Source of the DNA: an uncultured Schlesneria sp. | Lineage (GTDB): Bacteria; Planctomycetota; Planctomycetia; Planctomycetales; Planctomycetaceae | Length of the DNA: 64,000 bases | Assembly (NCBI GenBank): GCA_903871875.1 | Contig: CAIQIR010000127.1 | Span: 1-64,000, forward strand | Reading direction: 5' to 3' | In this document: piece by piece, positions 54,113 to 62,783 of the stretch | Layout: each line of letters opens with the position of its first letter | Position numbering within the stretch: position 1 is the stretch's first letter | Notes under the pieces: generated by a model | Told to the model about the DNA's origin: nothing | Seen by the model: only the letters and a program-made list of their open reading frames with translations | Database searches by the model: none | Translations under genes and position numbers: made by a program

Positions 54113-57100
54113 ACTTGCGTCTGTTTCGTGTCACTGGCCCCCTGATTGTCGGGGTCGGACTCCTGATCACTGGTATTTGGTCCGCATCGAATCAGGTGAT
54201 CAACGCGGCCGAACCGGAACGCGGGAGCGTCGAGTTCGAACGGATCGATATTCCCGCCGATCAACCGGCCAAATGGCCTGCCGAAGTCGAACGTCTGGTT
54301 GAAGTTCCTCGACAAGAGTTTCTGGCGCTCGTTGAGCAAATCAATGTTCGAAATCGCAGTCCCCGTCTGGCTTCGCTCAAGTCGGCTCACTACGAAGCCA
54401 CCTTGGTGAGTGACACACTGCAAAGCGGGTTGATGACAGCGTCTGTGCAGCGATTGGAGGGCAGCTCGACGTTGCTTGAACTCGGGATGTTTTCTTTCGC
54501 CCTCGAAGACCTCAAGTGGCAGGATCGGGCCGCAATTTGGGGTTCGTCAGCGGATGGACGGACTTGGGTGCTGAGCAATGCCGGTAAAGACGAGCTGTTG
54601 GGAGAATGGTCCTGTCGAGGTCGAAAGATTCCAGGCGGGATCGATTTTGATCTTCAACTTCCTCAAGCGACGATTTCATTTCTAGATCTTCGTGTCCCGC
54701 GAGGTTTCTCTGTATCGGCGCCCAGCGCGGAGGTGACGTTGCTCTCTGACATCGCGGGTGAGGAAACTCGGTTGTGGCGGATTCATTGCGGTAGCGAAAG
54801 TCGTTGTCGAATCACGTTCGTCGCTCGAGAGGGAGTCGAAGAGAACCGACGGGTACTGATTGTCGAACACGACATGCAAGTTGTCGTTCGCCAGGAAGAT
54901 CTGCGATTTCAGTTGAATCTGCATCTCGAAGCACTTGACGCGCCCGTTCGAGAATTGACTTTAAAGGTTCCCGCCGGTCTCGAGATCTATTCCGCTGTTT
55001 ACGGTGTTGATAATCCGGTTCCCTTGAAGCGAACACCTGAAGCCGAAGCGGATGGTCGCTGGACGATTCAATTACCGGGGCCGCTCAGTGGTCGACGGCG
55101 AACGCTGCGAATCGACGGTATCGCCGTGCAGAAACCGGGGCAACCGGCCATCCTCCCGCAAATTGTGGTTGAGAACGGGACTTTCGACGGTGGACAACTT
55201 GCCCTTACGGTGCAAACTCCACTGCAAGTGCGGTCGATTCGCGCCAATGGATACCGACAGCGAACGACAGATGGCGAAAGAAGTTTCACTTTTCAGCAAC
55301 TGACGCCGGATGCTCAGTTAATTCTGGACGTTCATCGCGCGCAGGTGTCGTTGTCGGGGCAGTTGCTGAGTGTCCTGTCGGTGGAAGAAGACTCGTGGAA
55401 TTTGACATCGGAGATCATTTGGAAGTCGTTGGCCGGCGGTGGTTATCAGACAAGTTGCCTGTTCCCACCGGGTTGGGACGTGACCGATGTCCGGATGAGC
55501 GGCGAGTCAGAAAACCGCAAGCTGGTGGGTACTCCCGATGAATCGCCGCGGTCGCGTGAAATTCGGAAGCTAAACTGGGATGTCCAACCACAAGCCGAAC
55601 GGGGCTCGATCTTGTCGATCGAATTTCTCGAGGTCATTTCGGCTGGCCAATCGCGGTCGGTCAAGGTGTTCGCTCGTCGTCGCCTCCCGCAGCCAGGTCA
55701 ACCGGTGCCGGTTCCGTTGCCTCAGATCATGAATAGTGATATTTCCGACGTCATTCTTGGAATGGAGATTCCTAATTCCATGACGTCGGTCGTTTCGGCC
55801 GACAGTCGGTTGGAACGGATCGCTCGCCCGGCATCAACGGCATTTGATATTCCTCCCGAGAAGCCAGGTTTTGAACGACGATGGTATCGAGGAGATTCGC
55901 TGGATGGGACGGGCACATTAGAGGTGACGCCTCGGTTGCAGCCAGTACACGTGCGGACAGAAACCTTGATCGAGGCCCTGCCCTCAGAATATCGAGTGAA
56001 GTACTCGATCCATTCCGAAAACTCCGAGACGCTTGCAGATCGACTATTGGTCTATTTGACTGAATCAAGTCCCGACGTCCGCTGGACATGGAAAGGTACT
56101 CAAGCGATCGCGTTGTCGGCGGTGCGATTTCCCAAATCGCAGCACCCGGAATGGAGCTTGCCGGCGAATGGAGAACTTTGGGAGATTCGTTTACCGCGCG
56201 CGATCGGTCGCGACGTGACGATTGAAGGAACGTCTGCGAGTCGCTGGACGGTCAACAATCGGCCGGCGCTGATTTTCGTTCCTCAGGCGGTCGAAAAACT
56301 GGCAGAATTGAAGTTGACGCATCCCGAAAGTCTTGAGGTTGATCTTGAGACCGACGGTCTGAAGCTGGCAGGACAGCATTTGTCCTGGTCGTATTCGACG
56401 CCCCAGGCGGAATTAGGACTGGCATTGCGAAACCCGCTCCCGTCGCAAGAATTTCCACTGATGGTTTCGATGCAGCTCAGAACATTGATGTCGGCGGATA
56501 CCGACGGGTCGGACTTGTATCGAGCTCGCTTGCAATTGGAAAACGGCTCCGCCCAGGAATCGTTGCGTATCAAGCTCGATCCGACCGCCATCGTGCAGGA
56601 GGCGTTGGTGGGGGGTGAGTCGATTGCAGCGACGTTTCAGGGAGGCGAATTTGTCATCCCCGGATTGAATGCCGCTCGGCGAGATACGGTAGAATTGAGT
56701 TACCGTGTACCGGCGCAGGCCAGCGTTCTTTGTGAACGGCGGAAGATTGTCGTCCCTCAAGTTTCAGCACAGGTCTTGGGGTTTTTCTGGGAATTCGGCA
56801 TTCCTCCATCGGCACGGATTTTTGCCGAGCCCTCGGGGGTTTGTCTTGCGCGATCACTTCCCAAGCCGACATTGAACGAACGTTTGTTTGGTCCACTGGG
56901 GCGAACTGCGAATGAGACAATTTTTAATCCGCTGCGAAGTGATTCGTGGAATCAACTGTTGCAGTCGCAGCGTCCACCCAGTACTTCCATTGGCGATTCG
57001 GGCATTGAACTGGTCGCGCTCTATCATGCCGTATCCCCGGATGTGCCTATCGAACTTTATGTCGAATTGTGGCAGGCCGAACGGATACAGCTGCTGGCCT

Positions 57101-60100
57101 GGATCAGTTTGGGGATCAGCCTGTTGATTGGCCTCCTGCTGCGAATCCTCGGCTGGTGCTATCGGGATCGATTGGCTGCATACGGCCTCGCACTTTTGCT
57201 GGGTGTCACATTACTACTATCTCCCCCCTATTCCAGTTTTTGCGGTGGAGCAATCGCAGGAATTTTGATTGCCTTGATTGTTCCCCGTCGATGGCTGCAA
57301 AGGGCACAGTCGTCTGAACAACTCGTCGGCCAAGGCCAACGCAGGTTGCGTGGTGTGTTGACCGCGCTGTTGGTCAGTGGAATGACATTGTTCGGGCTGG
57401 CTTCACGGTTCGAAGTATCATCATTTGCTCAGGAACCTTTGACAGAAGATCTGACGCTAAACAAACGCCCTCGCGTTTATGTTCCCGTTGACAAAGAGGG
57501 AACTCCTTCTGAGACAGTGCGTTTGGTTTACGTCCCGCGTGACGTTCTCGAACGATGGAAGACGATGGCTCGTGAGTATGCTGCCGAGCCGACTTACCTG
57601 ATTTCGTCGGCACGCTATCAAATGAATGGCACGTCGAATGCCCATCTGAACCTTCTCGCGAAGTATCGCGTGCATCTACTCGGTCACAGCGGCAAGCCAG
57701 TAACGGTGGCCTTGGCGCTTTCGGAGGTGAGTTTGCCCGATGCCGATTCGTGCCAAGTAAATGGAGTGGCTTATCCGGTCAGCATCTTACCCAATGGAAA
57801 AGGATATTCGATCGAACTGACGCGTCGCGTGGACGACGAATTGGGAACCTACGAAATTGAACTTCGATCACGCAGACCTCGACCGCAATCGGCGAGTTTT
57901 GAGCTGCGAATCCCTACCGTTGCCAACAGCCAATTCACTCTGGCATTTCCCGAACTGGTTCCCTTTATGGAAATCCTTGGGGGACGAGGTGCTTCAGAGC
58001 GAATGGCGAAATCTCGATCACTTATCAGCGAATTGGGATCGACGGGAGAGATTCAAATTCGATGGGGACAGACCGCGCCGCCGCGCAAGGCCGCACGAGT
58101 CTCGGCCTCGCTGCTGCAATATCTTGGGTTGAAACCGGCCTATTCCGAAATGCACTTCCATCTCGTGGCGACGATGCAAGAAGGAAGTGTCGATGCAATG
58201 GAACTGGATCTGCCGCAGAATGCGATTGTTCGCAAGGATCAATTGCGAGCGGACGATTTGCTTCGTCACGATGTGATCGTGACGAAGGACGGCCAACGTC
58301 GGCTGCGATTGGTCTTTGAGAAACCGCAACAGACATCCGTGACCGTCGATGGAACGCTGGTCTTGCTTCAATCCGATTCGTTGGTTCAAACCCCGTTGCC
58401 AAAGTTTGGATTGTCTCAGTCGGAATGGCTCAAATTTCAGTACGAGCGTAACTGGTGGGGAGTTTCGACGTCATCCGATTTCCGGCTGGAAACGGTGAAT
58501 CTTGATCCCGAAAATATCAGCACGATTTCCTCCGAGGCCTATCTGGATGCCTGGGTGACGGGGGCCGATTCACGTCGACGTGAATCGATTATCGAACGTC
58601 AGCCTCAGTGGACATTTGAATTGCGGGAGGGAACGATTCCCGCGTTCACCTTGATTCCCTATCAAACCCGGCGCCGGGCGACGCAATGGAAGCAGAAGGG
58701 AGTAATCGGCAGGCATCGGTTGGAATGGACTCTGACAGGTGAAATCGAAACGGCTCACGCGCCGACGTTTCAGACGGTACTGCTGGTCGATCGACGTCTT
58801 CGAATCGAAGAGATTTCGGTCAAAGAAAATGATGCGGAACGACTAGCTGGGAAGACAGAATCCCGTACTGATCCGTCGCACGTTGTTTTATTCTTGCGTG
58901 ATAAGACTCAAGGAAAACAGACGATTACCCTGCGCGCCAGCCTTCCGTTGATACCGGGGACGCCGATCACTCTTCCGTTCGTTCGTCCAGAAGAGTGCGA
59001 AACCACGAATTCCATCTTGATATTAATGCGGGATCCGGATGTCGACGTCGCGTTTACGCCGCCCTCTGAATGGCGGCCGGTCGCCATCGATGAATCAACC
59101 ACGGCCAATTCGCCGGCCGGATCACCTGTTCTGATGGGAAGTTTTCAACTCAACGATCCCGTCGTGCGGGGAACGATTCAGACGTCTTCTCGTCACTCTC
59201 GCTGTTCCAGTCGTTCGGCCGTTTTACTTCGCCGCAATGAAAATGCGAGCTGGCAATTGAAATATCGGCTGGAAATGATTCCCGAAGGTGAATCGCCGCT
59301 GCGGATGGGTCTGACATTTCCGGCGTCATTCGGGGATTTCGATTCAGTGAAGGTAAATCGCGCCGAACCGGCTTGGCACGAATTCCATGAGGGACTGCGA
59401 CAACTTGACCTGCTTTTGAATCGCAACGAAGGATCCAAAGCCGTGGTTGTTCAATTCGAAACCATGCTGATCGAGCCGAAGTTGCCAGATTGGGAATTGC
59501 CGTTACCGATTCCTCTTTATTCCAGCAGTCATGAATCGTTCGTGGTGATTGAATCGGACACCGTTTGGTTTCCGACGGGGGGACGCGAACTTCGCGTGGG
59601 GGACCTGCCCGAGTGGTCGTCCAGTTTCTATAGCGAACTTCCTGGGGGTAGTGTTGCTTTTAAAGTGGCTGGACCCTCAGTCGAGATTCAGAGAGACGTT
59701 GCGCAATCTGAGCTTCGCGAGCCGTCAATTCGATTGCTCGATCAGCGAATGTGGTTGCGCCCCGATGGCGGTCGTTCGGGGATTACTCAGGCGTTTCTGT
59801 CCTCCCTGCGAAGTGATCTTGTGTTTGATCTTCCAGCCGGCGTGCATGTCACGTCCATTTTTCTCGACGATCATCCCGTGGCTCTGATATTACCTGTTGA
59901 CGGGCGATTGACGATTCCGCTGTCCGACACGGGAACCGAACCGCTGTTGAAAATGACGTGGGACGTTCGTGAGACAACCGGTGGATCACAGCGATTGCCA
60001 ACGGAACCGTTCCTCTGGCCTCGCGACATAAAAATCGACCGAAACCTGGTGACGATTCTGCCGGATGATCCCACGGCGTTCTGGTCCAGTTCGGGTTTGA

Positions 60101-60711
60101 CCGTGATGAGTTCGCTGGATCAGGATTTGGATTGGCTCGACGCATTATTGGATCGTCACGCGGCGCTCGGGGCCGAAACACGGGGGGCCGTGGCGAATCG
60201 TTGGATGATCGATCAAATGCAAAAACGGCTTCGATTGCGATTACCTGCAGAGATTCAGCATCGTAGCGAACAGGTTGAACGACAACTGCAGCACTGGAGA
60301 ACAATTGTCGATCGAATTAATCAATTGGAACGTGTTTCCCCGGCGTCACCGAACAACTGGCAGGCGCAGTTGTTTGAAGGGCCCGTCGCCGACAGCCAAC
60401 AGGCAATCCGTGGACAGCCTCGTCAAGGGGCGCAGATTCAGGTCAAACGATTTGATTGGCGTCAATTCCAAATTGTCTTTTCGGTGTTGCTCGCCCTGAT
60501 CCTGATGCCCATCCTGCGAGGGACGATCAGGATTGAATGGAGCGGTTGGTTGCATCGGCAGGTCGTGATGTCGTGGTTGCTGCTGGCCTTGGTCTGGTGG
60601 CTGTTTTTGACGCCGAGTGTTTTTGGCCCCTGCCTATTGATCGTGGCCCTGATCCAAGCGGTTTCGCAATTCAAATCGATCAAACGAATCGTCGCGTCAC
60701 GTCCGGCTTGA
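54109..60711 (+). CDS. Giant exported membrane protein B, 2200 aa, two joined units
   Basis: A continuous 2200-codon frame. The signal peptide is GPLIVGVGLLITGIWSA at the start. A first beta-rich ectodomain spans about 35-985. Three or more membrane helices follow (about 992-1064: LLAWISLGISLLIGLLLRILG and AGILIALIVPRRWL). A second signal-like helix (GVLTALLVSGMTLFGLASRF, ending SSFAQ) comes at about 1081-1108. A second ectodomain fills about 1110-2110, and its last part has a charged helical stretch (QMQKRLRLRLPAEIQHRSEQ). C-terminal helices lie at about 2118-2190. Both ectodomains begin with the LVxVPRxxxL motif (ERLVEVPRQEFL and VRLVYVPRDVL). This looks like two protein-A-like units fused end to end. 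No enzymatic motif was found. Confidence 0.85.
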   Translation: MNLRLFRVTGPLIVGVGLLITGIWSASNQVINAAEPERGSVEFERIDIPADQPAKWPAEVERLVEVPRQEFLALVEQINVRNRSPRLASLKSAHYEATLVSDTLQSGLMTASVQRLEGSSTLLELGMFSFALEDLKWQDRAAIWGSSADGRTWVLSNAGKDELLGEWSCRGRKIPGGIDFDLQLPQATISFLDLRVPRGFSVSAPSAEVTLLSDIAGEETRLWRIHCGSESRCRITFVAREGVEENRRVLIVEHDMQVVVRQEDLRFQLNLHLEALDAPVRELTLKVPAGLEIYSAVYGVDNPVPLKRTPEAEADGRWTIQLPGPLSGRRRTLRIDGIAVQKPGQPAILPQIVVENGTFDGGQLALTVQTPLQVRSIRANGYRQRTTDGERSFTFQQLTPDAQLILDVHRAQVSLSGQLLSVLSVEEDSWNLTSEIIWKSLAGGGYQTSCLFPPGWDVTDVRMSGESENRKLVGTPDESPRSREIRKLNWDVQPQAERGSILSIEFLEVISAGQSRSVKVFARRRLPQPGQPVPVPLPQIMNSDISDVILGMEIPNSMTSVVSADSRLERIARPASTAFDIPPEKPGFERRWYRGDSLDGTGTLEVTPRLQPVHVRTETLIEALPSEYRVKYSIHSENSETLADRLLVYLTESSPDVRWTWKGTQAIALSAVRFPKSQHPEWSLPANGELWEIRLPRAIGRDVTIEGTSASRWTVNNRPALIFVPQAVEKLAELKLTHPESLEVDLETDGLKLAGQHLSWSYSTPQAELGLALRNPLPSQEFPLMVSMQLRTLMSADTDGSDLYRARLQLENGSAQESLRIKLDPTAIVQEALVGGESIAATFQGGEFVIPGLNAARRDTVELSYRVPAQASVLCERRKIVVPQVSAQVLGFFWEFGIPPSARIFAEPSGVCLARSLPKPTLNERLFGPLGRTANETIFNPLRSDSWNQLLQSQRPPSTSIGDSGIELVALYHAVSPDVPIELYVELWQAERIQLLAWISLGISLLIGLLLRILGWCYRDRLAAYGLALLLGVTLLLSPPYSSFCGGAIAGILIALIVPRRWLQRAQSSEQLVGQGQRRLRGVLTALLVSGMTLFGLASRFEVSSFAQEPLTEDLTLNKRPRVYVPVDKEGTPSETVRLVYVPRDVLERWKTMAREYAAEPTYLISSARYQMNGTSNAHLNLLAKYRVHLLGHSGKPVTVALALSEVSLPDADSCQVNGVAYPVSILPNGKGYSIELTRRVDDELGTYEIELRSRRPRPQSASFELRIPTVANSQFTLAFPELVPFMEILGGRGASERMAKSRSLISELGSTGEIQIRWGQTAPPRKAARVSASLLQYLGLKPAYSEMHFHLVATMQEGSVDAMELDLPQNAIVRKDQLRADDLLRHDVIVTKDGQRRLRLVFEKPQQTSVTVDGTLVLLQSDSLVQTPLPKFGLSQSEWLKFQYERNWWGVSTSSDFRLETVNLDPENISTISSEAYLDAWVTGADSRRRESIIERQPQWTFELREGTIPAFTLIPYQTRRRATQWKQKGVIGRHRLEWTLTGEIETAHAPTFQTVLLVDRRLRIEEISVKENDAERLAGKTESRTDPSHVVLFLRDKTQGKQTITLRASLPLIPGTPITLPFVRPEECETTNSILILMRDPDVDVAFTPPSEWRPVAIDESTTANSPAGSPVLMGSFQLNDPVVRGTIQTSSRHSRCSSRSAVLLRRNENASWQLKYRLEMIPEGESPLRMGLTFPASFGDFDSVKVNRAEPAWHEFHEGLRQLDLLLNRNEGSKAVVVQFETMLIEPKLPDWELPLPIPLYSSSHESFVVIESDTVWFPTGGRELRVGDLPEWSSSFYSELPGGSVAFKVAGPSVEIQRDVAQSELREPSIRLLDQRMWLRPDGGRSGITQAFLSSLRSDLVFDLPAGVHVTSIFLDDHPVALILPVDGRLTIPLSDTGTEPLLKMTWDVRETTGGSQRLPTEPFLWPRDIKIDRNLVTILPDDPTAFWSSSGLTVMSSLDQDLDWLDALLDRHAALGAETRGAVANRWMIDQMQKRLRLRLPAEIQHRSEQVERQLQHWRTIVDRINQLERVSPASPNNWQAQLFEGPVADSQQAIRGQPRQGAQIQVKRFDWRQFQIVFSVLLALILMPILRGTIRIEWSGWLHRQVVMSWLLLALVWWLFLTPSVFGPCLLIVALIQAVSQFKSIKRIVASRPA

Positions 60712-60732
60712 TAAAAGCTTCAGGACGAGACG

Positions 60733-61815
60733 ATGAAATGGACCCGCAGTATGCTCCAGTCACGGCCACCCGGAAATTATTTGCCGACGACATCGATTGC
60801 CGTCTTGAAGCAGCGGGCACAATTGATTGCTGCGATTCGCGAATACTTCGATGGGGCTGGCTACTTCGAAGTCGAAACTCCGCTGCTATCCGCCGATATT
60901 GTGGTGGATGCTTGGCTGGAACCGTTCGTCGCTCCCTGGATTCCGCTTTCAACCCATTGGCAACAAGGTGGCGAACTGCGGTATTTGCAGACGTCGCCTG
61001 AATTCGCCATGAAACGCCTATTGGCCGCAGGTGCCGACTCGATCTATCAATTGGGCAAAGCCTTTCGCAACGGAGAATTTGGCCAGCGACATAACCCTGA
61101 ATTTACCATGCTGGAATGGTACCGACGCGGTGACGATCTGGCCGCCTTGATGAGTTTTACCGAGTCATTGGTGCAACGGGTCATATCACTTGGGGCGAAA
61201 CAGTGTGATCCCGATCAGATTTCCACTTCCCGATCATTGACCGATCGGGTTCTTCATCCGGACGGTTTCGAGCGACTGTCTTATCATGATGCGTTCCTCC
61301 GTCAAACGGGTTGTTCTGTGCTGACTTGTTCGATGACTGAACTGCGATCGATTGCTGGTCGATATCAGGTCGTGCCGCCGCCGAGCCTTGCAGACGACGA
61401 TCGTGATGGGTGGCTGAATTTTTTGTTGGCGGAATTGATCGAGCCGCATCTGGGCCGAGAACGCCCCACATTTCTGATGAACTATCCCGCGAGTCAAGCG
61501 GCGTTGGCCAGGCTCTCTTCCGACGGCCTGACGGCCGAGCGATTCGAACTGTACATTGATGGGATTGAGTTGTGTAACGGCTATGACGAACTGACGGACG
61601 CCGCGGCTCTGCGAAGTCGCATTCGTGAGCAAGCGGCGCTGCGATCGGATGGCGGACTTCGTCCGTTACCCGCTGTCAGCCGGTTGCTAACGGCGATGGA
61701 TGCTGGGTTGCCATCGTGTTCGGGCAACGCGCTCGGAGTTGACCGGTTGATCATGCTGGCTCTCGACAAAGACAAACTCGCGGATGTGATTCCGTTTCCA
61801 TTTGATATCGCATAA
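60733..61815 (+). CDS. epmA: EF-P--lysine ligase EpmA (PoxA/GenX)
   Basis: A class II lysyl-tRNA-synthetase paralogue without the anticodon domain, which attaches beta-lysine to elongation factor P. The 360-residue protein has VLKQRAQLIAAIREYFDGAGYFEVETPLLS (motif 1 region), LRYLQTSPEFAMKRLLAAGADSIYQLGKAFRNGEFGQRHNPEFTMLEWYRRG (motif 2) and SGNALGVDRLIMLALDK (motif 3). It closely follows the E. coli EpmA pattern. EpmB and EF-P genes are not in the window. It starts 21 bases after giant protein B, with AGGA upstream, so it is probably in that transcript. Confidence 0.93.
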   Translation: MKWTRSMLQSRPPGNYLPTTSIAVLKQRAQLIAAIREYFDGAGYFEVETPLLSADIVVDAWLEPFVAPWIPLSTHWQQGGELRYLQTSPEFAMKRLLAAGADSIYQLGKAFRNGEFGQRHNPEFTMLEWYRRGDDLAALMSFTESLVQRVISLGAKQCDPDQISTSRSLTDRVLHPDGFERLSYHDAFLRQTGCSVLTCSMTELRSIAGRYQVVPPPSLADDDRDGWLNFLLAELIEPHLGRERPTFLMNYPASQAALARLSSDGLTAERFELYIDGIELCNGYDELTDAAALRSRIREQAALRSDGGLRPLPAVSRLLTAMDAGLPSCSGNALGVDRLIMLALDKDKLADVIPFPFDIA

Positions 61816-61893
61816 AACGTCATCTTGGGTGACAAGAGATTCGATCAACGTTATCCCAATCGCCTTGAGTACTATCGATAGGATGCTTCCGGA

Positions 61894-62715
61894 ATGTCCC
61901 CAGCTCGACCCAATTCACCACCGACCAGTCCGATGTCCGTGCCGAAATTCGTGGCCGCCAAAGGGCGTGAGAAAAAGCTCACGGTTTTGACGGCATATGA
62001 CTTCGTCTTTGCCAGCCTTTTCGATCAGGCAGGCGTCGATGCCATTCTGGTGGGAGACTCGCTGGGGATGGTCGTGCAAGGCAAATCCACCACGATGCCG
62101 GTCACTCTTGAGCAGATGATCTACCACGGTGAGATTGTGGCCCGCGCGGCATCCCGGTCGTTGGTGATTGTCGACTTACCCTTCATGACGTATCAGGTGA
62201 GTCCGACACAAGCCGTCGAGAACGCTGGCCGCGTCTTGAAGGAAACAGGCGCGGGGGCCATCAAGATCGAAGGGGGTGTCAATCAAGCCGCCACCATTCG
62301 AGCCTTGGCGGAAGCGGATCTGCCCGTGATGGCTCACGTGGGGATGAGGCCTCAATCAATACGAAAACTCGGAAGTATGGCTAAGGTTCAACGGGACGAG
62401 GCTGCCCTGTTGGCGGATGCGCGCGCTGCAGAAGAGGCCGGTGCGTTCGGAATCGTGTTGGAACTGATCCCGCGGGGGATTGCTGCCAAAATCACCAAAG
62501 AGTTGTCCATTCCCACAATTGGAATCGGGGCCGGTCCTGATTGTGATGGACAAGTCTTGGTCAGTTACGACATGTTGGGACTGACCGAGGGGTTTCAGCC
62601 GAAATTCCTGAAACAATACGGCGATCTGCGCACCGCGGCATTTGAGGCGACCAGGCAATATCTCCAGGAAGTTCGCGACGGTCAATATCCTGATGCGAGT
62701 CATTCGCACGAGTGA
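61894..62715 (+). CDS. panB: 3-methyl-2-oxobutanoate hydroxymethyltransferase
   Basis: PanB transfers a hydroxymethyl group from 5,10-methylene-THF to 2-oxoisovalerate, the first committed step to pantothenate. The 273-residue protein shows TAYDFVFASLFDQAGVDAILVGDSLGMVVQG, MPVTLEQMIYHGEIVAR, AIKIEGGVNQAATIRALAEADLPVMAHVGMRPQS and LELIPRGIAAKITKELSIPTIGIGAGPDCDGQVLV with the catalytic Glu in LELIP. The usual GLTPQS is GMRPQS here. The start MSPARPNS has an N-terminal extension compared with E. coli; Met at residue 14 (MSVPKFV) is a possible alternative. It is likely co-transcribed with epmA (78-base gap). Confidence 0.95.
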   Translation: MSPARPNSPPTSPMSVPKFVAAKGREKKLTVLTAYDFVFASLFDQAGVDAILVGDSLGMVVQGKSTTMPVTLEQMIYHGEIVARAASRSLVIVDLPFMTYQVSPTQAVENAGRVLKETGAGAIKIEGGVNQAATIRALAEADLPVMAHVGMRPQSIRKLGSMAKVQRDEAALLADARAAEEAGAFGIVLELIPRGIAAKITKELSIPTIGIGAGPDCDGQVLVSYDMLGLTEGFQPKFLKQYGDLRTAAFEATRQYLQEVRDGQYPDASHSHE

Positions 62716-62783
62716 CGACAGCAATGGGTGGTCTCGTCGCACGATCTCGAAAGATGGACCTGCCAACGCAAGGAGTGTTCGCT

